DNA of 64,000 nucleotides from Leeuwenhoekiella sp. MAR_2009_132 (GTDB taxonomy: Bacteria; Bacteroidota; Bacteroidia; Flavobacteriales; Flavobacteriaceae), in NCBI RefSeq assembly GCF_000687915.1, contig NZ_JHZY01000002.1, positions 124,001-188,000 on the forward strand, given 5' to 3'. Shown in pieces: positions 54,416 through 63,790 of this stretch (position 1 is its first letter; each line of letters starts with the position of its first letter). The notes below the pieces were generated by a model. It had not been told where the DNA came from and did not search any database. It saw nothing but the letters and a program-made list of their open reading frames with translations. The position numbers and the translations under genes were made by a program.

Positions 54416-55116
54416 TATTGAAAAGTAAAGTTTAAAAATAGTCCTCTAGACTGCATCACTTCAATATTTGAAGTGTATAAACTATTAGGATTTTCATCTC
54501 TAACTAGCTCATCGCTTAATGCAAATACACCGCGTATACTGGGTGAAAATTTAAAGTACGGCAAATATAAATCGATACCAAAGCCTACTTCATAATAAAA
54601 CGTATTGTTTTTCATTCTAAATTGGCCTGCACTGTTGTCGTCAGGATTAGTCTCATTGCTTGATAAATTATAGGAATAGGATAAACCACCCACGACAAAA
54701 GGCTTAAAGTTATTTAACCTTTTTGTAGAAAATTTTACAAGTAAGGGTATATGAATATAGGTAGAGTTGAGTTCACGCAAGCGATCATTCTCTTCTCCGG
54801 GAATATCAAGGTATAATAAATTACGCGCATTATAAGCCAGTCCCGGCTCGAGGCGTAAGTCTATATATTCATTTATGCGCTTGTTTGCCAGTAGTCCTAC
54901 GTTAAAGCCATAGCTCTGCTCTACAAAAATATCTGGGCGATCTTCTTTATAATCAAAGTTAAAATCATATCGATTTATACCAAAGTAATATCCGAAGCTC
55001 CACGGTTTTTTGTCAAAATTCTCATCATTAAGAATACGCTCACGTGTTAAAAACTGAGCTTGAAGATTTGGCGCAAGCCAAATTAAAAGTAAAAGTGAAA
55101 ATACTACTTTGCGCAT
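54415..55116 (-). CDS. porT: T9SS/gliding outer-membrane protein PorT (SprT)
   Basis: Outer-membrane beta-barrel component of the type IX secretion apparatus, 233 residues. Signal peptide MRKVVFSLLLLIWLAPNLQA, then strands with KPWSFGYYFGINRYDFNF, FNVGLLANKRINEYIDLRLE and an ending FLNFTF. The ATG at 55116 gives this signal peptide; a longer frame opening at 55248 overlaps ubiE and has no support. It lies four bases after ubiE, the arrangement known from Flavobacterium and relatives. In Porphyromonas gingivalis and F. johnsoniae this protein is needed for secretion of CTD proteins and for gliding, so it should serve the giant adhesin of this window too. Confidence 0.9.
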   Translation of the reverse strand: MRKVVFSLLLLIWLAPNLQAQFLTRERILNDENFDKKPWSFGYYFGINRYDFNFDYKEDRPDIFVEQSYGFNVGLLANKRINEYIDLRLEPGLAYNARNLLYLDIPGEENDRLRELNSTYIHIPLLVKFSTKRLNNFKPFVVGGLSYSYNLSSNETNPDDNSAGQFRMKNNTFYYEVGFGIDLYLPYFKFSPSIRGVFALSDELVRDENPNSLYTSNIEVMQSRGLFLNFTFQ

Positions 55117-55120
55117 AGTG

Positions 55121-55849
55121 CTACTTTGAAGCTGTATATATGGTTGCGACCCCAAACGTTTGTGGCAGATCGTTAACATTACTAAACCCAATTTTGCGTA
55201 GAATATTGTTGAGACGTTCTCCATAAGGGAAAACTGATGCGCTTTCACTCAAATATGCGTAAGCATCTTTATCTTTAGAGAATAGGCGACCTATAAGCGG
55301 TAATATTCGATTTGAATAAAATGTATATCCCTGCTTAAAAGGAGTTTTTGTGGGGACAGAAGTTTCTAAAATAACAAAAAGGCCTCCAGGTTTTAAAACT
55401 CTATATATTTCGGCTAAACCTTTGTCTAGCGTTTCAAAATTACGAATACCAAAGGCAACAGTTATAGCGTCAAAATGATTGTCTTCAAAAGGCAAATTTT
55501 CAGAATCTGCCTGAACCATTTCTATGGTTTGATCAAGATTACTTGCGGTTATTTTTTTCTTACCTACAGCAAGCATGCCTGCAGAAATATCTAGACCTAT
55601 GATTTTTTTAGCACCGGTTTCTGCAAGATTAATTGCCAGATCTCCTGTACCTGTAGCAACGTCAAGTATGTTTTGAGGGTTAGTGGCAGCAATCATAGCG
55701 ACCACTTTTTTGCGCCATTTAATATCTATACCAAAAGAGATTACGCGGTTGAGGCCGTCGTATTCATTAGAGATCGTGTCAAACATTTTCTCTACCTGTA
55801 CCCGTTTTGATTGGTCAGAATTTTTGTAAGGATTTATGTTACCGCTCAT
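55121..55849 (-). CDS. ubiE: Demethylmenaquinone/2-octaprenyl methyltransferase UbiE/MenG
   Basis: SAM-dependent C-methyltransferase of the last step of menaquinone synthesis. Motifs: VEKMFDTISNEYDGLNRVIS at the N-terminus, ILDVATGTGDLAINLAETGA, IIGLDISAGMLAVG, NLPFEDNHFDAITVAFGIRN and LKPGGLFVILE, all UbiE/COQ5 signatures. I use the ATG at 55849 (MSGNINPYKN), giving 242 residues; an in-frame ATG six codons earlier is less likely. It heads the operon ubiE-porT-methyltransferase. In Flavobacteriaceae the quinone is menaquinone-6, so the demethylmenaquinone activity is the relevant one. Confidence 0.94.
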   Translation of the reverse strand: MSGNINPYKNSDQSKRVQVEKMFDTISNEYDGLNRVISFGIDIKWRKKVVAMIAATNPQNILDVATGTGDLAINLAETGAKKIIGLDISAGMLAVGKKKITASNLDQTIEMVQADSENLPFEDNHFDAITVAFGIRNFETLDKGLAEIYRVLKPGGLFVILETSVPTKTPFKQGYTFYSNRILPLIGRLFSKDKDAYAYLSESASVFPYGERLNNILRKIGFSNVNDLPQTFGVATIYTASK

Positions 55850-55975
55850 AACTGTTTTTATTGGCAAATATAGTATTTGTTATTTGATGCAGGGGTTCTC
55901 TTTTAGATGGCAGTTATTTTAAATATATCTCTATTAAAACACGTACCTTTGCAAGGTTTTACCTTAAAATAAAAT

Positions 55976-57325
55976 ATGAAGATTGTTATTGCTGGTGCCG
56001 GGGAAGTTGGTTTTCATTTAGCTAAACTTCTCTCTTTTGAATCACAGGACATCACACTTATAGATATAGATAAAGAAAGTATCGCCTATGCAGATACACA
56101 TCTCGACATACGTACCATTCGCGGCGATACAACTTCTATTGCCACTTTAAAAGAGGCACGCATAGAGAATACAGATCTTATAATAGCGGTTACCGCTAGT
56201 GAAACTACAAATATTACCGTTTGCGTTTTAGCAAAACAAATGGGCGCAAAACGCACCATAGCTCGTATTTCTAATACAGAATTTATAGAAAATCAGGAAG
56301 TTGCAGGTTTTAAGAAGTTTGGCATTGATGAACTTATTTCTCCAGAGAGCCTTGCAGCTTCAGAAATTGAATTACTTCTTAATCAATCTGCATTTAACGA
56401 TAGCTATGAGTTTGAGAATGGGGCACTTACTATGGTAGGAACCTCATTAAGCCGTACCGCATCATTTGTAGGTAAAAGCGTTAAAGAGGCCGCTCTTATT
56501 TTTCCTGAATTGCATTTTATGCCTATTGCAATTCAGCGCGAGGGTACTCAATATACTTTGATTCCCAGAGGTGATACGATTTTTAAAGAAGGTGATCAGG
56601 TTTATTTTATGACCGTAAAAGGTGGTGTTGATGAATTATACAAGCTCACCGGTAAAGTAAAACAGCGCATAAAAAATGTGATGATATTAGGAGGAAGTAA
56701 AATAGGCTATAAGACTGCCCGTGATTTATGTTCTCACAATTTTCACGTTAAATTAGTTGAGAAAGACAATGATAAAGCTTTTGATCTTGCAGAAAAACTT
56801 CCTAAAACACTCGTAATACACGGCGATGGAAGAAATGTAGAACTGCTGGAAGAAGAGAATATTTATGATATGGACGCTTTCATTGCCGTAACCGGAAATA
56901 GCGAAACCAATATCATGTCATGTTTGGTAGCAAAATCTAAAAGTGTAAAGAAAACAATCGCACTTGTTGAGAATATGGATTATTTTCAGCTTTCTCACAG
57001 TATAGGTATAGATACACTTATAAATAAGAAGCTGTTAGCAGCTAACAATATCTTTAGATACATACGTAAAGGAGATGTTGTAGCGATGACTAAGCTTAAC
57101 AATATGAATGCCGAGTTACTTGAGTTTATTGCTAAACCTAACTCACAGGTAATAGGTAAACGTATTAGAGATCTTGATTTTCCCAGGTCTGCAACTATAG
57201 GTGGTATAGTGCGTGAAGGCCGTGGAATTATAGCCCTGGGGGATCACACCATTAATGTAGGTGATCGTATTGTAGTGTGTTGCTTGTTGCGCTCTATTAA
57301 TAAAGTAGAACGTATGTTTATATAA
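55976..57325 (+). CDS. trkA: Trk potassium uptake regulatory subunit TrkA
   Basis: Cytoplasmic NAD(H)-binding regulator that gates the TrkH potassium channel. It has two RCK units: the first Rossmann motif IAGAGEVGFHLAKLL, the second ILGGSKIGYKTARDL (near residue 240), each followed by a TrkA-C domain (LSRTASFVGKSVKEA; NSQVIGKRIRDLDFP). The 449 residues are typical. It is followed four bases later by trkH, so they form an operon. The partner gene carries an internal stop, so TrkA may presently have no functional channel to regulate unless another TrkH/KtrB is encoded elsewhere. Confidence 0.96.
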   Translation: MKIVIAGAGEVGFHLAKLLSFESQDITLIDIDKESIAYADTHLDIRTIRGDTTSIATLKEARIENTDLIIAVTASETTNITVCVLAKQMGAKRTIARISNTEFIENQEVAGFKKFGIDELISPESLAASEIELLLNQSAFNDSYEFENGALTMVGTSLSRTASFVGKSVKEAALIFPELHFMPIAIQREGTQYTLIPRGDTIFKEGDQVYFMTVKGGVDELYKLTGKVKQRIKNVMILGGSKIGYKTARDLCSHNFHVKLVEKDNDKAFDLAEKLPKTLVIHGDGRNVELLEEENIYDMDAFIAVTGNSETNIMSCLVAKSKSVKKTIALVENMDYFQLSHSIGIDTLINKKLLAANNIFRYIRKGDVVAMTKLNNMNAELLEFIAKPNSQVIGKRIRDLDFPRSATIGGIVREGRGIIALGDHTINVGDRIVVCCLLRSINKVERMFI

Positions 57326-57329
57326 CGAG

Positions 57330-58838
57330 ATGCCAAACAGACCCAGACTTAATTACAAAATTATATTTCATTTAATGGGAGTATTGCTGCTATTTAATGG
57401 TGGCTTTATGTTGATTTCTGCGATAATAGGATATTTCTATGACGATATTTCTATCGCCTTAGGAATTATATCAGCAGGATTGCTCACATTACTAACCGGT
57501 CTCGCTCTTATGTTTTTTACAAAAGATCACGAGAAAGTTTTACAAAAGCGAGAAGGGTATATTGTAGTTACATTTGGATGGATTTTTATGTCCTTAAGTG
57601 GTTGTTTACCCTATTTATTTACAGGCTCTATCCCATCATTTACAAATGCGTTTTTTGAGACGATGAGTGGATATACTACCACGGGTGCTTCTATATTAAA
57701 TGATATTGAAGCAATACCTAACGGAATTCTTTTCTGGCGTAGTACCACACACTGGATAGGGGGTATGGGTATTATTGTTCTCGCAATTGCAATTTTACCT
57801 CTTTTAGGTATAGGCGGAATGCAACTTTTTGCAGCCGAAGCTCCCGGCCCCAATGCAGATAAGTTACATCCTAGAATAACCGATACAGCAAAGCGATAAT
57901 GGTTGATTTACTTTGGTTATACGGTAGCAGAAACTATTCTGTTACAGATTGCAGGTATGTCTTTTTTAGATGCGATAAACCACGCGATGAGTACGTTATC
58001 AACAGGTGGTTTTAGTACAAAAAATGCAAGTGTCGCCTATTGGAACGATAACCCTGCAGTACAATATATTATAATCCTATTTATGTTTTTAGCAGGTACA
58101 AATTTTGTACTAAGCTACTTTGCATTTAAGGGTAAGTTGCGCAATGTTTGGAAAGATGAAGAGTTTAAATTATACACGGCTTTTACGGTAGGATTTACCA
58201 TTCTCGTGGTATTAATTATTATCATACGTGCAGATGTTTCGATTTCTTCAATAGATCATCCTATGGTTTGGGGTAGATATGAGAGTGCGATACGACATGG
58301 TCTTTTTCAGGTAATTTCAGTAATTACAACAACTGGCTTTGTATCTGCAGATTTCACCATGTGGGCACCATTTGCAACAATGATTTTTTTCGGGTTGATG
58401 TTTTTAGGCGGTTCGGCAGGTTCGACTTCAGGAGGTATTAAAGTGGTTCGGCATTTAATGATTATACGCAATGGGATTCTTGAATTTAAGCGTACGCTAC
58501 ATCCTAATGCCATTTTACCGGTAAGACATAATGGTAAATCGGTTTCTAAAGAAATTGTTTTTAATATTCTGGGCTTTTTTATTCTTTATCTTCTTGCCTG
58601 GATAATTGGGGCTTGTGGTCTTGCATCTATGGGGCTTGATTTTGCGACATCACTTGGTGGTTCTGCATCATCGCTAGGTAACGTGGGGCCTGCCTTTGGC
58701 CTTTTAAGTCCCGTAAATAACTTTGATGCGCTTCCTGCAGTAGGGAAGTGGTGGTGTGCTTTTCTAATGATGATAGGCAGGTTAGAACTCTTTACAGTGC
58801 TCATTCTCTTTACGCCGTTCTTTTGGCGTAACCGCTAG
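57330..58838 (+). pseudogene. trkH: TrkH potassium channel gene interrupted by an in-frame TAA
   Basis: Codes for the membrane subunit of the Trk K+ uptake system but is split by one stop codon at 57897-57899. The reading frame is otherwise continuous for 503 codons: ...TDTAKR, TAA, W-LIYFGYTVAE.... Relatives typically read AKRLWxIY here, so a TTA Leu codon mutated to TAA is the simplest explanation. The upstream part (189 residues) holds the first selectivity loop (SGYTTTGAS); the downstream part holds loops two to four (STLSTGGFST, ITTTGFVSAD, LGNVGPAFG). All loops are needed for one channel, so neither half should work alone. No frameshift or further damage is visible, implying a recent mutation or a sequencing error. 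Confidence 0.85.
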
Positions 58839-58962
58839 TATCGGTTAACTTTGCAGTGTGTGAAAGATTTTAGTGAGCGTAGTTATTGTACGTTATATCT
58901 TCCATAGTTCGTGTAATAGAATTAAAAGGCGATTCTTTTTAATTCGACCAAAAAAAAATGAT

Positions 58963-59940
58963 TTGAAAAATTACGATTTAATAATAGTAGGTGCCGGACC
59001 TATAGGTCTTGCCTGCGGTATTTCTGCTGCCAAAGCAGGATTAAACTATTGTATTTTAGAAAAAGGAGTTCTGGTTAATTCGCTGTATAATTTTCCTGAG
59101 AATATGACTTTTTTCTCCACTTCTAATCTACTTGAAATAGGAGATGTTCCCTTTGTGGCGCATAATGATAAACCTACGCGTAAAGAAGCATTAGAATATT
59201 ACAGAAGAGTTTACGAGAGCTGGAAGCTCAATGTAATGCTATATACTCCTGTACAGTCAATGACTAAAAAAACAGAAGGGTATGTAATAGACACACCTAA
59301 AGAACAGTTTTTAACTAAAGCTGTGATAGTTTCTACCGGTTTTTATGATACGGCACGTAAATTAAATGTACCCGGAGAAGATTTGCCTAAGGTGAAGCAT
59401 TTTTACGATAGTCCGCATCCTTATGTTAATCAAAAAGTGCTCGTAATTGGTGCTGCAAATTCTGCCTGTGATGTAGCATTAGAGACTTTTTACAAAGGGG
59501 CTGAGGTAACTATGGCGATACGCGGTAATGAGATTTATCCTAAAACTAAATACTGGATTAAACCAAATATTGAAAACCGAATAAAAGAAGGTTCTATTAA
59601 AGCCTACTTTGAAACTTCAGTAAAAGAAATAAAACCACATAGTGTCATTTTAGATACTCCCGATGGAGCAATAGAAATTGAAAATGATTTTGTTTTAGCG
59701 ATGATAGGCTATACACCAGATTATAGTTTATTTGAAAAGCTAGGTCTTCCTATCGATGAGGAGAACGCTAAAAAACCTATTCATAACTCTGAAACTTTGG
59801 AAACTCCACTTAAAAATGTTTTTGTAGCGGGTGTAATTAATAGTGGTATGAAAACCAGCAAACTTTTTATTGAAAACACTAGGGTTCACGCAGATATGAT
59901 AATAAATCACCTTAAAAAAGATTTGACCCAATTAGCGTAG
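58963..59940 (+). CDS. ypdA: YpdA-like NAD(P)/FAD thiol-disulfide reductase
   Basis: Flavoprotein of the YpdA family, proposed bacillithiol disulfide reductases. FAD motif IIVGAGPIGLACGISAAKAG at the start, then NFPENMTFFSTS, NADPH motif VLVIGAANSACDVALE (about residues 165-180), and VFVAGVINSGMKTSKLFIENTR near the C-terminus. It begins at TTG 58963 (325 residues), matching family N-termini. A frame opening at 58873 adds 30 residues with no similarity, and the ATG at 58958 is out of frame and reaches TGA after two codons. A single-nucleotide event at the poly-A run just before could have altered the original start. Follows trkH on the same strand, 124 bases away. Confidence 0.85.
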   Translation: MKNYDLIIVGAGPIGLACGISAAKAGLNYCILEKGVLVNSLYNFPENMTFFSTSNLLEIGDVPFVAHNDKPTRKEALEYYRRVYESWKLNVMLYTPVQSMTKKTEGYVIDTPKEQFLTKAVIVSTGFYDTARKLNVPGEDLPKVKHFYDSPHPYVNQKVLVIGAANSACDVALETFYKGAEVTMAIRGNEIYPKTKYWIKPNIENRIKEGSIKAYFETSVKEIKPHSVILDTPDGAIEIENDFVLAMIGYTPDYSLFEKLGLPIDEENAKKPIHNSETLETPLKNVFVAGVINSGMKTSKLFIENTRVHADMIINHLKKDLTQLA

Positions 59941-60032
59941 AAAGTTAATAATGTCTTAAAGAATACGTTTTTAAAAACCGAATCTTGTCTTACCATCGTA
60001 AGTGTACTGTAACTAAAAAAACTTTACATATT

Positions 60033-60593
60033 ATGAAAAAGATTAATTCAATTACTAAGATGATTATGGTAGCCTTTATGGCTGTAGGTGCTTTAGCAAC
60101 TGCTCAAGACACAAAAATGGTAGGTGGCGCTGAGATGTATCCTACAAAAAATATCGTAGAAAATGCGGTTAATTCTAAAGACCATACGACTCTTGTGGCT
60201 GCTGTAACTGCTGCTGATTTAGTTGAAACATTACAAAGTGAAGGTCCTTTTACAGTATTAGCTCCTGTAAACGATGCTTTCAATAATTTACCAGAAGGTA
60301 CTGTTGAAACCTTATTAAAACCAGAAAACAAAGCTGCTTTACAAGGTGTTTTAACGTATCACGTTATTGCTGGTAAGCATTCTGCAAAAGATATTATGAA
60401 TGATATCGAGAAAGGAAACGGTATGGCAGAGTGGACCACAGTAAATGGTCAAACCTTAACAGGTATGGTTGTTGATGGAAAAGTAAAGATTAAAGATCAA
60501 GCTGGTAACGTTGCTACAGTAACTATCGCTGATGTAAATCAATCAAACGGTGTGATTCACGTAATTGACACTGTACTTCTTCCAAAAATGTAA
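60033..60593 (+). CDS. Secreted fasciclin (FAS1) domain protein
   Basis: Small exported protein of 186 residues with a signal peptide (MKKINSITKMIMVAFMAVGA, cleavage near ATAQ) and one FAS1 domain. Family blocks H1 (GPFTVLAPVNDAFNNLP) and H2 (NGVIHVIDTVLLP) are clear, as is VLTYHVIAGKH. Single-FAS1 proteins in Bacteroidota are periplasmic or surface proteins tied to adhesion, but no specific function is assigned. I use the ATG at 60033, since the longer frame from 59985 places a charged stretch ahead of the signal sequence. Monocistronic, with a strong terminator behind. Codon choice is strongly biased (GCT, GTT, GGT), suggesting high expression. Confidence 0.9.
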   Translation: MKKINSITKMIMVAFMAVGALATAQDTKMVGGAEMYPTKNIVENAVNSKDHTTLVAAVTAADLVETLQSEGPFTVLAPVNDAFNNLPEGTVETLLKPENKAALQGVLTYHVIAGKHSAKDIMNDIEKGNGMAEWTTVNGQTLTGMVVDGKVKIKDQAGNVATVTIADVNQSNGVIHVIDTVLLPKM

Positions 60594-60612
60594 GAATTTG
60601 CATATATGAAAT

Positions 60613-60644
60613 AAAAAAGCGACCAGAAATGGTCGCTTTTTTTT
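60613..60644. terminator. Bidirectional terminator between fasciclin and aminotransferase genes
   Basis: AAAAAAGCGACCA and TGGTCGCTTTTTT form a perfect stem around GAAA, with A and T runs on the two sides. Confidence 0.92.
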
Positions 60645-60667
60645 ATAGGTATTATTATGTTTTCAGA

Positions 60668-61864
60668 TTAAGAAACAGCTTTTTTAATACGAGCCATGGC
60701 TTCAATAATTTGTTCCTGACTTGCAGCATAAGATATACGTATACAATTAGGATTACCAAAAGCTTCACCGGTCACAGTAGCAACATTTGCTGCTTCTAAA
60801 AGATATAAAGCAAACTCTGAAGCATTTTCAATCTTAGATCCATTTAATGTTTTTCCGAAGTATTCAGACACATTTGGAAAAACATAGAAGGCACCTTCTG
60901 GCTCATTACATTCAAAGCCCGGGATCTCGCTTAGTAAACCTAGAATAAGTTTTCTACGTTCTTTAAACTCATCTACCATATACTGTATCTTACTTACAGG
61001 AGCTTCAAGAGCTGTGATTACCGCGCGTTGAGCAATACAGTTTGCACCACTGGTAACTTGTCCTTGTATTTTATTACAAGCTCGTGCAATGTATGTAGGA
61101 GCGCCTATGTAGCCTATTCTCCACCCGGTCATTGCAAATGCTTTAGCAACACCATTTACAGTAACGGTACGGTCAAACATATCATCAAATTGCGCCATAC
61201 TTGCATGACCGCCTACATAATTTATATGCTCATAAATTTCGTCACTTACAACAACTATTTGAGGGTATTTCTGAAGTACATCTGCAAGAGCGCGCAATTC
61301 TGCCTCACTATAAATAGAGCCACTAGGATTACAAGGAGAGCTGTACCAAAGCATTTTTGTTTTTGGGGTAATAGCAGCTTCCAGTTGTTCTGGAGTCATT
61401 TTAAAATCAGTATCCATAGAAGTTTGTACTTCAACAGGAACTCCTTCTGCCAGTTGTACAATATCTGCATAACTAACCCAGTATGGGCAAGGTAAAATAA
61501 CTTCATCACCAGGATTTAAACAAACTTGAGCAATATTATAAAGCGATTGTTTAGCACCGGTAGAGACTACGATTTGAGAACGATCATAAGTAAGATTATT
61601 ATCGCGCTTAAATTTTGTAATTACAGCATCTTTTAATTCAACATAACCATCAACAGGTGAATAACTGTTATAGTTATCATTTATAGCCTGTATCGCGGCA
61701 TCTTTAATAAAATCTGGAGTATTAAAGTCTGGTTCCCCCAGGCTTAAACCTATAATATCTTTTCCTTCGGCTTTTAATTCGCGAGCTTTTGCAGCCATTG
61801 CAAGTGTAGCAGAAGTGGCCAGGTTATTAATACGATCAGATAATTGATTGGTAATTGTTTCCAT
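60668..61864 (-). CDS. aspC: Class I PLP-dependent aminotransferase (aspartate aminotransferase-like)
   Basis: Cytosolic aminotransferase of fold type I, subgroup I-beta (AspB-like), 398 residues. Key blocks: IGLSLGEPDFNTPDFI, STGAKQSLYNIAQVCLNPGDEV (cited in part as STGAKQSLYN), SPCNPSGSIYSE, VVSDEIYEHINY with the cofactor Asp and Tyr, and VNGVAKAFAMTGWRIGY with the PLP-binding Lys; NCIRISYA contains the substrate-carboxylate Arg. The pattern fits aspartate aminotransferase interconverting aspartate/2-oxoglutarate and oxaloacetate/glutamate, but related enzymes use prephenate or aromatic amino acids. It lies 14 bases downstream of the desaturase gene, so they may form one transcript. Confidence 0.88.
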   Translation of the reverse strand: METITNQLSDRINNLATSATLAMAAKARELKAEGKDIIGLSLGEPDFNTPDFIKDAAIQAINDNYNSYSPVDGYVELKDAVITKFKRDNNLTYDRSQIVVSTGAKQSLYNIAQVCLNPGDEVILPCPYWVSYADIVQLAEGVPVEVQTSMDTDFKMTPEQLEAAITPKTKMLWYSSPCNPSGSIYSEAELRALADVLQKYPQIVVVSDEIYEHINYVGGHASMAQFDDMFDRTVTVNGVAKAFAMTGWRIGYIGAPTYIARACNKIQGQVTSGANCIAQRAVITALEAPVSKIQYMVDEFKERRKLILGLLSEIPGFECNEPEGAFYVFPNVSEYFGKTLNGSKIENASEFALYLLEAANVATVTGEAFGNPNCIRISYAASQEQIIEAMARIKKAVS

Positions 61865-61878
61865 TAAATAATTTAAGA

Positions 61879-62985
61879 TTAGGCTGATTGAAGATTAGGT
61901 TGCGTACCCATCTCCTTTAAATATTTAAAATGAGCAATAACTGCTTTACGTGTTGTTTTATACTCGTTATACGGTAAATTAAACTCCTTTGCAGTTTCTC
62001 TAACTATTTTAGAAATCTTTGTGTAGTGTATATGGCTTATATGCGGAAAAATATGATGTTCAACCTGATGGTTAAGACCTCCCGTAAACCAGTTTACAAT
62101 TCTATTTTTAGTTGAAAAATTAACTGTTGTAAATAACTGATGAATGGCCCACGTATTTTTCATAGTACCAGAATTGTCTGGAAGGGGCATATCTGCCTCT
62201 TCAATAACATGCGCTAGCTGAAATACCATACTTAAAATTACGCCTGCGGTATAATGCATAATAAAGAAGCCCATTAGAACTTTCCACCAGGCCAGATCTA
62301 AAATAATAAGCGGCAGAACAATCCAGATACTTACATAAATAATCTTAGTAATCACAAGTTTAGTCCATTCCACTTTAGGATTGGGAAATTCACCGTACGA
62401 TAATTTACGTTTTAGATAACGTTTCATCTGTAGAAAATCTGTAGTAATCGCCCAGTTAAAGGTTAACAACCCATAAAGTAATATTGAATAATAATGCTGA
62501 AAACGGTGATGCTTATACCACGGAGCATGTTTTGAGAATCTTAAAATTCTTCCGGCTTCAAGATCTTCATCGTGACCGTGTATGTTTGTATAGGTATGGT
62601 GTAGTACGTTGTGTTGTACTTGCCAGTTGTAAACGTTACCGGCAAGTATATAGATACTTCCGCCCATTATTTTATTAACCCATTTTTTCTTTGAGAAAGA
62701 ACCGTGATTCCCATCGTGCATTACATTCATACCTACTCCAGCCATACCCACACCCATCACTATGGTAAGTAACAGTTGTGACCATCCCGGAAGGTCTAGT
62801 GTAAGCAGTAAAAAATAGGGAGCCAGAAATAATGAAAACATAACCGCGGTCTTTATAAATAACTTCCAGTTACCGGTACGTTCTACATTATTTTCTTTAA
62901 AATAGGTGTTTACACGTTTATTCAGTGTTCTAAAAAAGTTAGCTGAATCTACTCGTGAAAATTTTATTGTTTTAGAATTTTTCAT
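61879..62985 (-). CDS. Membrane fatty acid desaturase (acyl-CoA/acyl-lipid type)
   Basis: Integral membrane di-iron desaturase, 368 residues with four or more hydrophobic helices. The three His boxes are intact: HDGNH (H-X4-H), HNVLHH (H-X3-HH) and HQVEHH (Q-X2-HH preceded by His). No cytochrome b5 domain is fused, so a separate electron donor is needed. The arrangement matches DesA3/linoleoyl-CoA desaturase-like proteins of Bacteroidota, probably delta-9 or front-end desaturation to maintain membrane fluidity in the cold. Position of the double bond cannot be determined. It lies upstream of the aminotransferase and diverges from rsmG, with a 140-base gap. Confidence 0.9.
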   Translation of the reverse strand: MKNSKTIKFSRVDSANFFRTLNKRVNTYFKENNVERTGNWKLFIKTAVMFSLFLAPYFLLLTLDLPGWSQLLLTIVMGVGMAGVGMNVMHDGNHGSFSKKKWVNKIMGGSIYILAGNVYNWQVQHNVLHHTYTNIHGHDEDLEAGRILRFSKHAPWYKHHRFQHYYSILLYGLLTFNWAITTDFLQMKRYLKRKLSYGEFPNPKVEWTKLVITKIIYVSIWIVLPLIILDLAWWKVLMGFFIMHYTAGVILSMVFQLAHVIEEADMPLPDNSGTMKNTWAIHQLFTTVNFSTKNRIVNWFTGGLNHQVEHHIFPHISHIHYTKISKIVRETAKEFNLPYNEYKTTRKAVIAHFKYLKEMGTQPNLQSA

Positions 62986-63125
62986 AATCTATCTGCATAA
63001 AGTAAAGCAACTTAAACAAGCTCTAAACATCGCAACATCAAAAATAAGATTTATATCTTTTTAAGGCCTGTTAATACCGTAATTTAACGCTGTAAAACCT
63101 AATTTTGTTGCGATAAAAGTTGATT

Positions 63126-63755
63126 ATGATTCTTGTAGACAAATATTTTTCAGATCTCGATGAAAATCAGATCCTTCAGTTTAAAAAATTAAATGAATTG
63201 TATCAGGACTGGAACCTCAAAATCAACGTGGTTTCTCGTAAAGATATAGATGAAATTTATCTTAGGCATGTGTTGCATTCTTTGGGTATTGCTAAGGTTC
63301 AAAAATTTAATCCCGGAGCATCAATTTTAGATGTAGGAACGGGCGGTGGTTTTCCCGGAATTCCATTAGCAATTCTTTTCCCCGAAACACAATTTCATCT
63401 CGTTGATAGTATAGGTAAAAAAATAAAAGTAGTAGAAGAAGTTAGTGCCGGACTAGGACTTACTAATGTCAAAATTACTAATGATCGTGTTGAAAATATT
63501 GACGGGCAGTATGATTTTATCGTGAGTAGAGCCGTGGCGCAGATGGAAACCTTTGTACATTGGGTAAAAGGTAAGATTGCAAAAAAGAGTGAGCACCAAT
63601 TAAAAAATGGAATTCTTTATCTTAAAGGTGGTGATCTTTCTGAAGAATTGAGTCTCTATACGACTGCAAAGATTTTTGACCTTAAAGATTATTTTGAAGA
63701 AGAATTCTTTGATACTAAAAAAGTGGTGCATTTACCACTTAAATTTAAAGGTTAA
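63126..63755 (+). CDS. rsmG: 16S rRNA (guanine527-N7)-methyltransferase RsmG
   Basis: Methylates G527 in the 530 loop of 16S rRNA; loss gives low-level streptomycin resistance in other bacteria. Motif I is ILDVGTGGGFPGIPLAI, followed by FHLVDSIGKKIKVVEEV, DFIVSRAVAQM and the N-terminal WNLKINVVSRKD with LYxR-like YLRHVLHSL, all family signatures. The ATG at 63126 (MILVDKYFSDL, 209 residues) is used; a TTG two codons earlier is the only alternative. It is monocistronic, and its stop codon is embedded in the bidirectional terminator hairpin. Confidence 0.95.
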   Translation: MILVDKYFSDLDENQILQFKKLNELYQDWNLKINVVSRKDIDEIYLRHVLHSLGIAKVQKFNPGASILDVGTGGGFPGIPLAILFPETQFHLVDSIGKKIKVVEEVSAGLGLTNVKITNDRVENIDGQYDFIVSRAVAQMETFVHWVKGKIAKKSEHQLKNGILYLKGGDLSEELSLYTTAKIFDLKDYFEEEFFDTKKVVHLPLKFKG

Positions 63756-63790
63756 CAAAAAAGCGACTTATTAAAAGTCGCTTTTTTGTT
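63754..63790. terminator. Bidirectional terminator between rsmG and the right-edge gene
   Basis: AACAAAAAAGCGACTT and AAGTCGCTTTTTTGTT are perfect 16-base arms around ATTAA. The left arm overlaps the rsmG TAA, and the right arm ends directly at the stop codon of the convergent gene. Confidence 0.93.

Noticed and set aside
55117..55248. Longer PorT reading frame starting inside ubiE
   Set aside because: It would add 44 residues ahead of a perfect signal peptide and overlap ubiE by more than 120 bases. The ATG at 55116 is the reasonable start.
57903..58838. Second half of trkH as an independent transporter gene starting at TTG
   Set aside because: It is in the same frame as the first half, begins inside a conserved segment, and lacks the first selectivity loop. 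A broken single gene explains it better.
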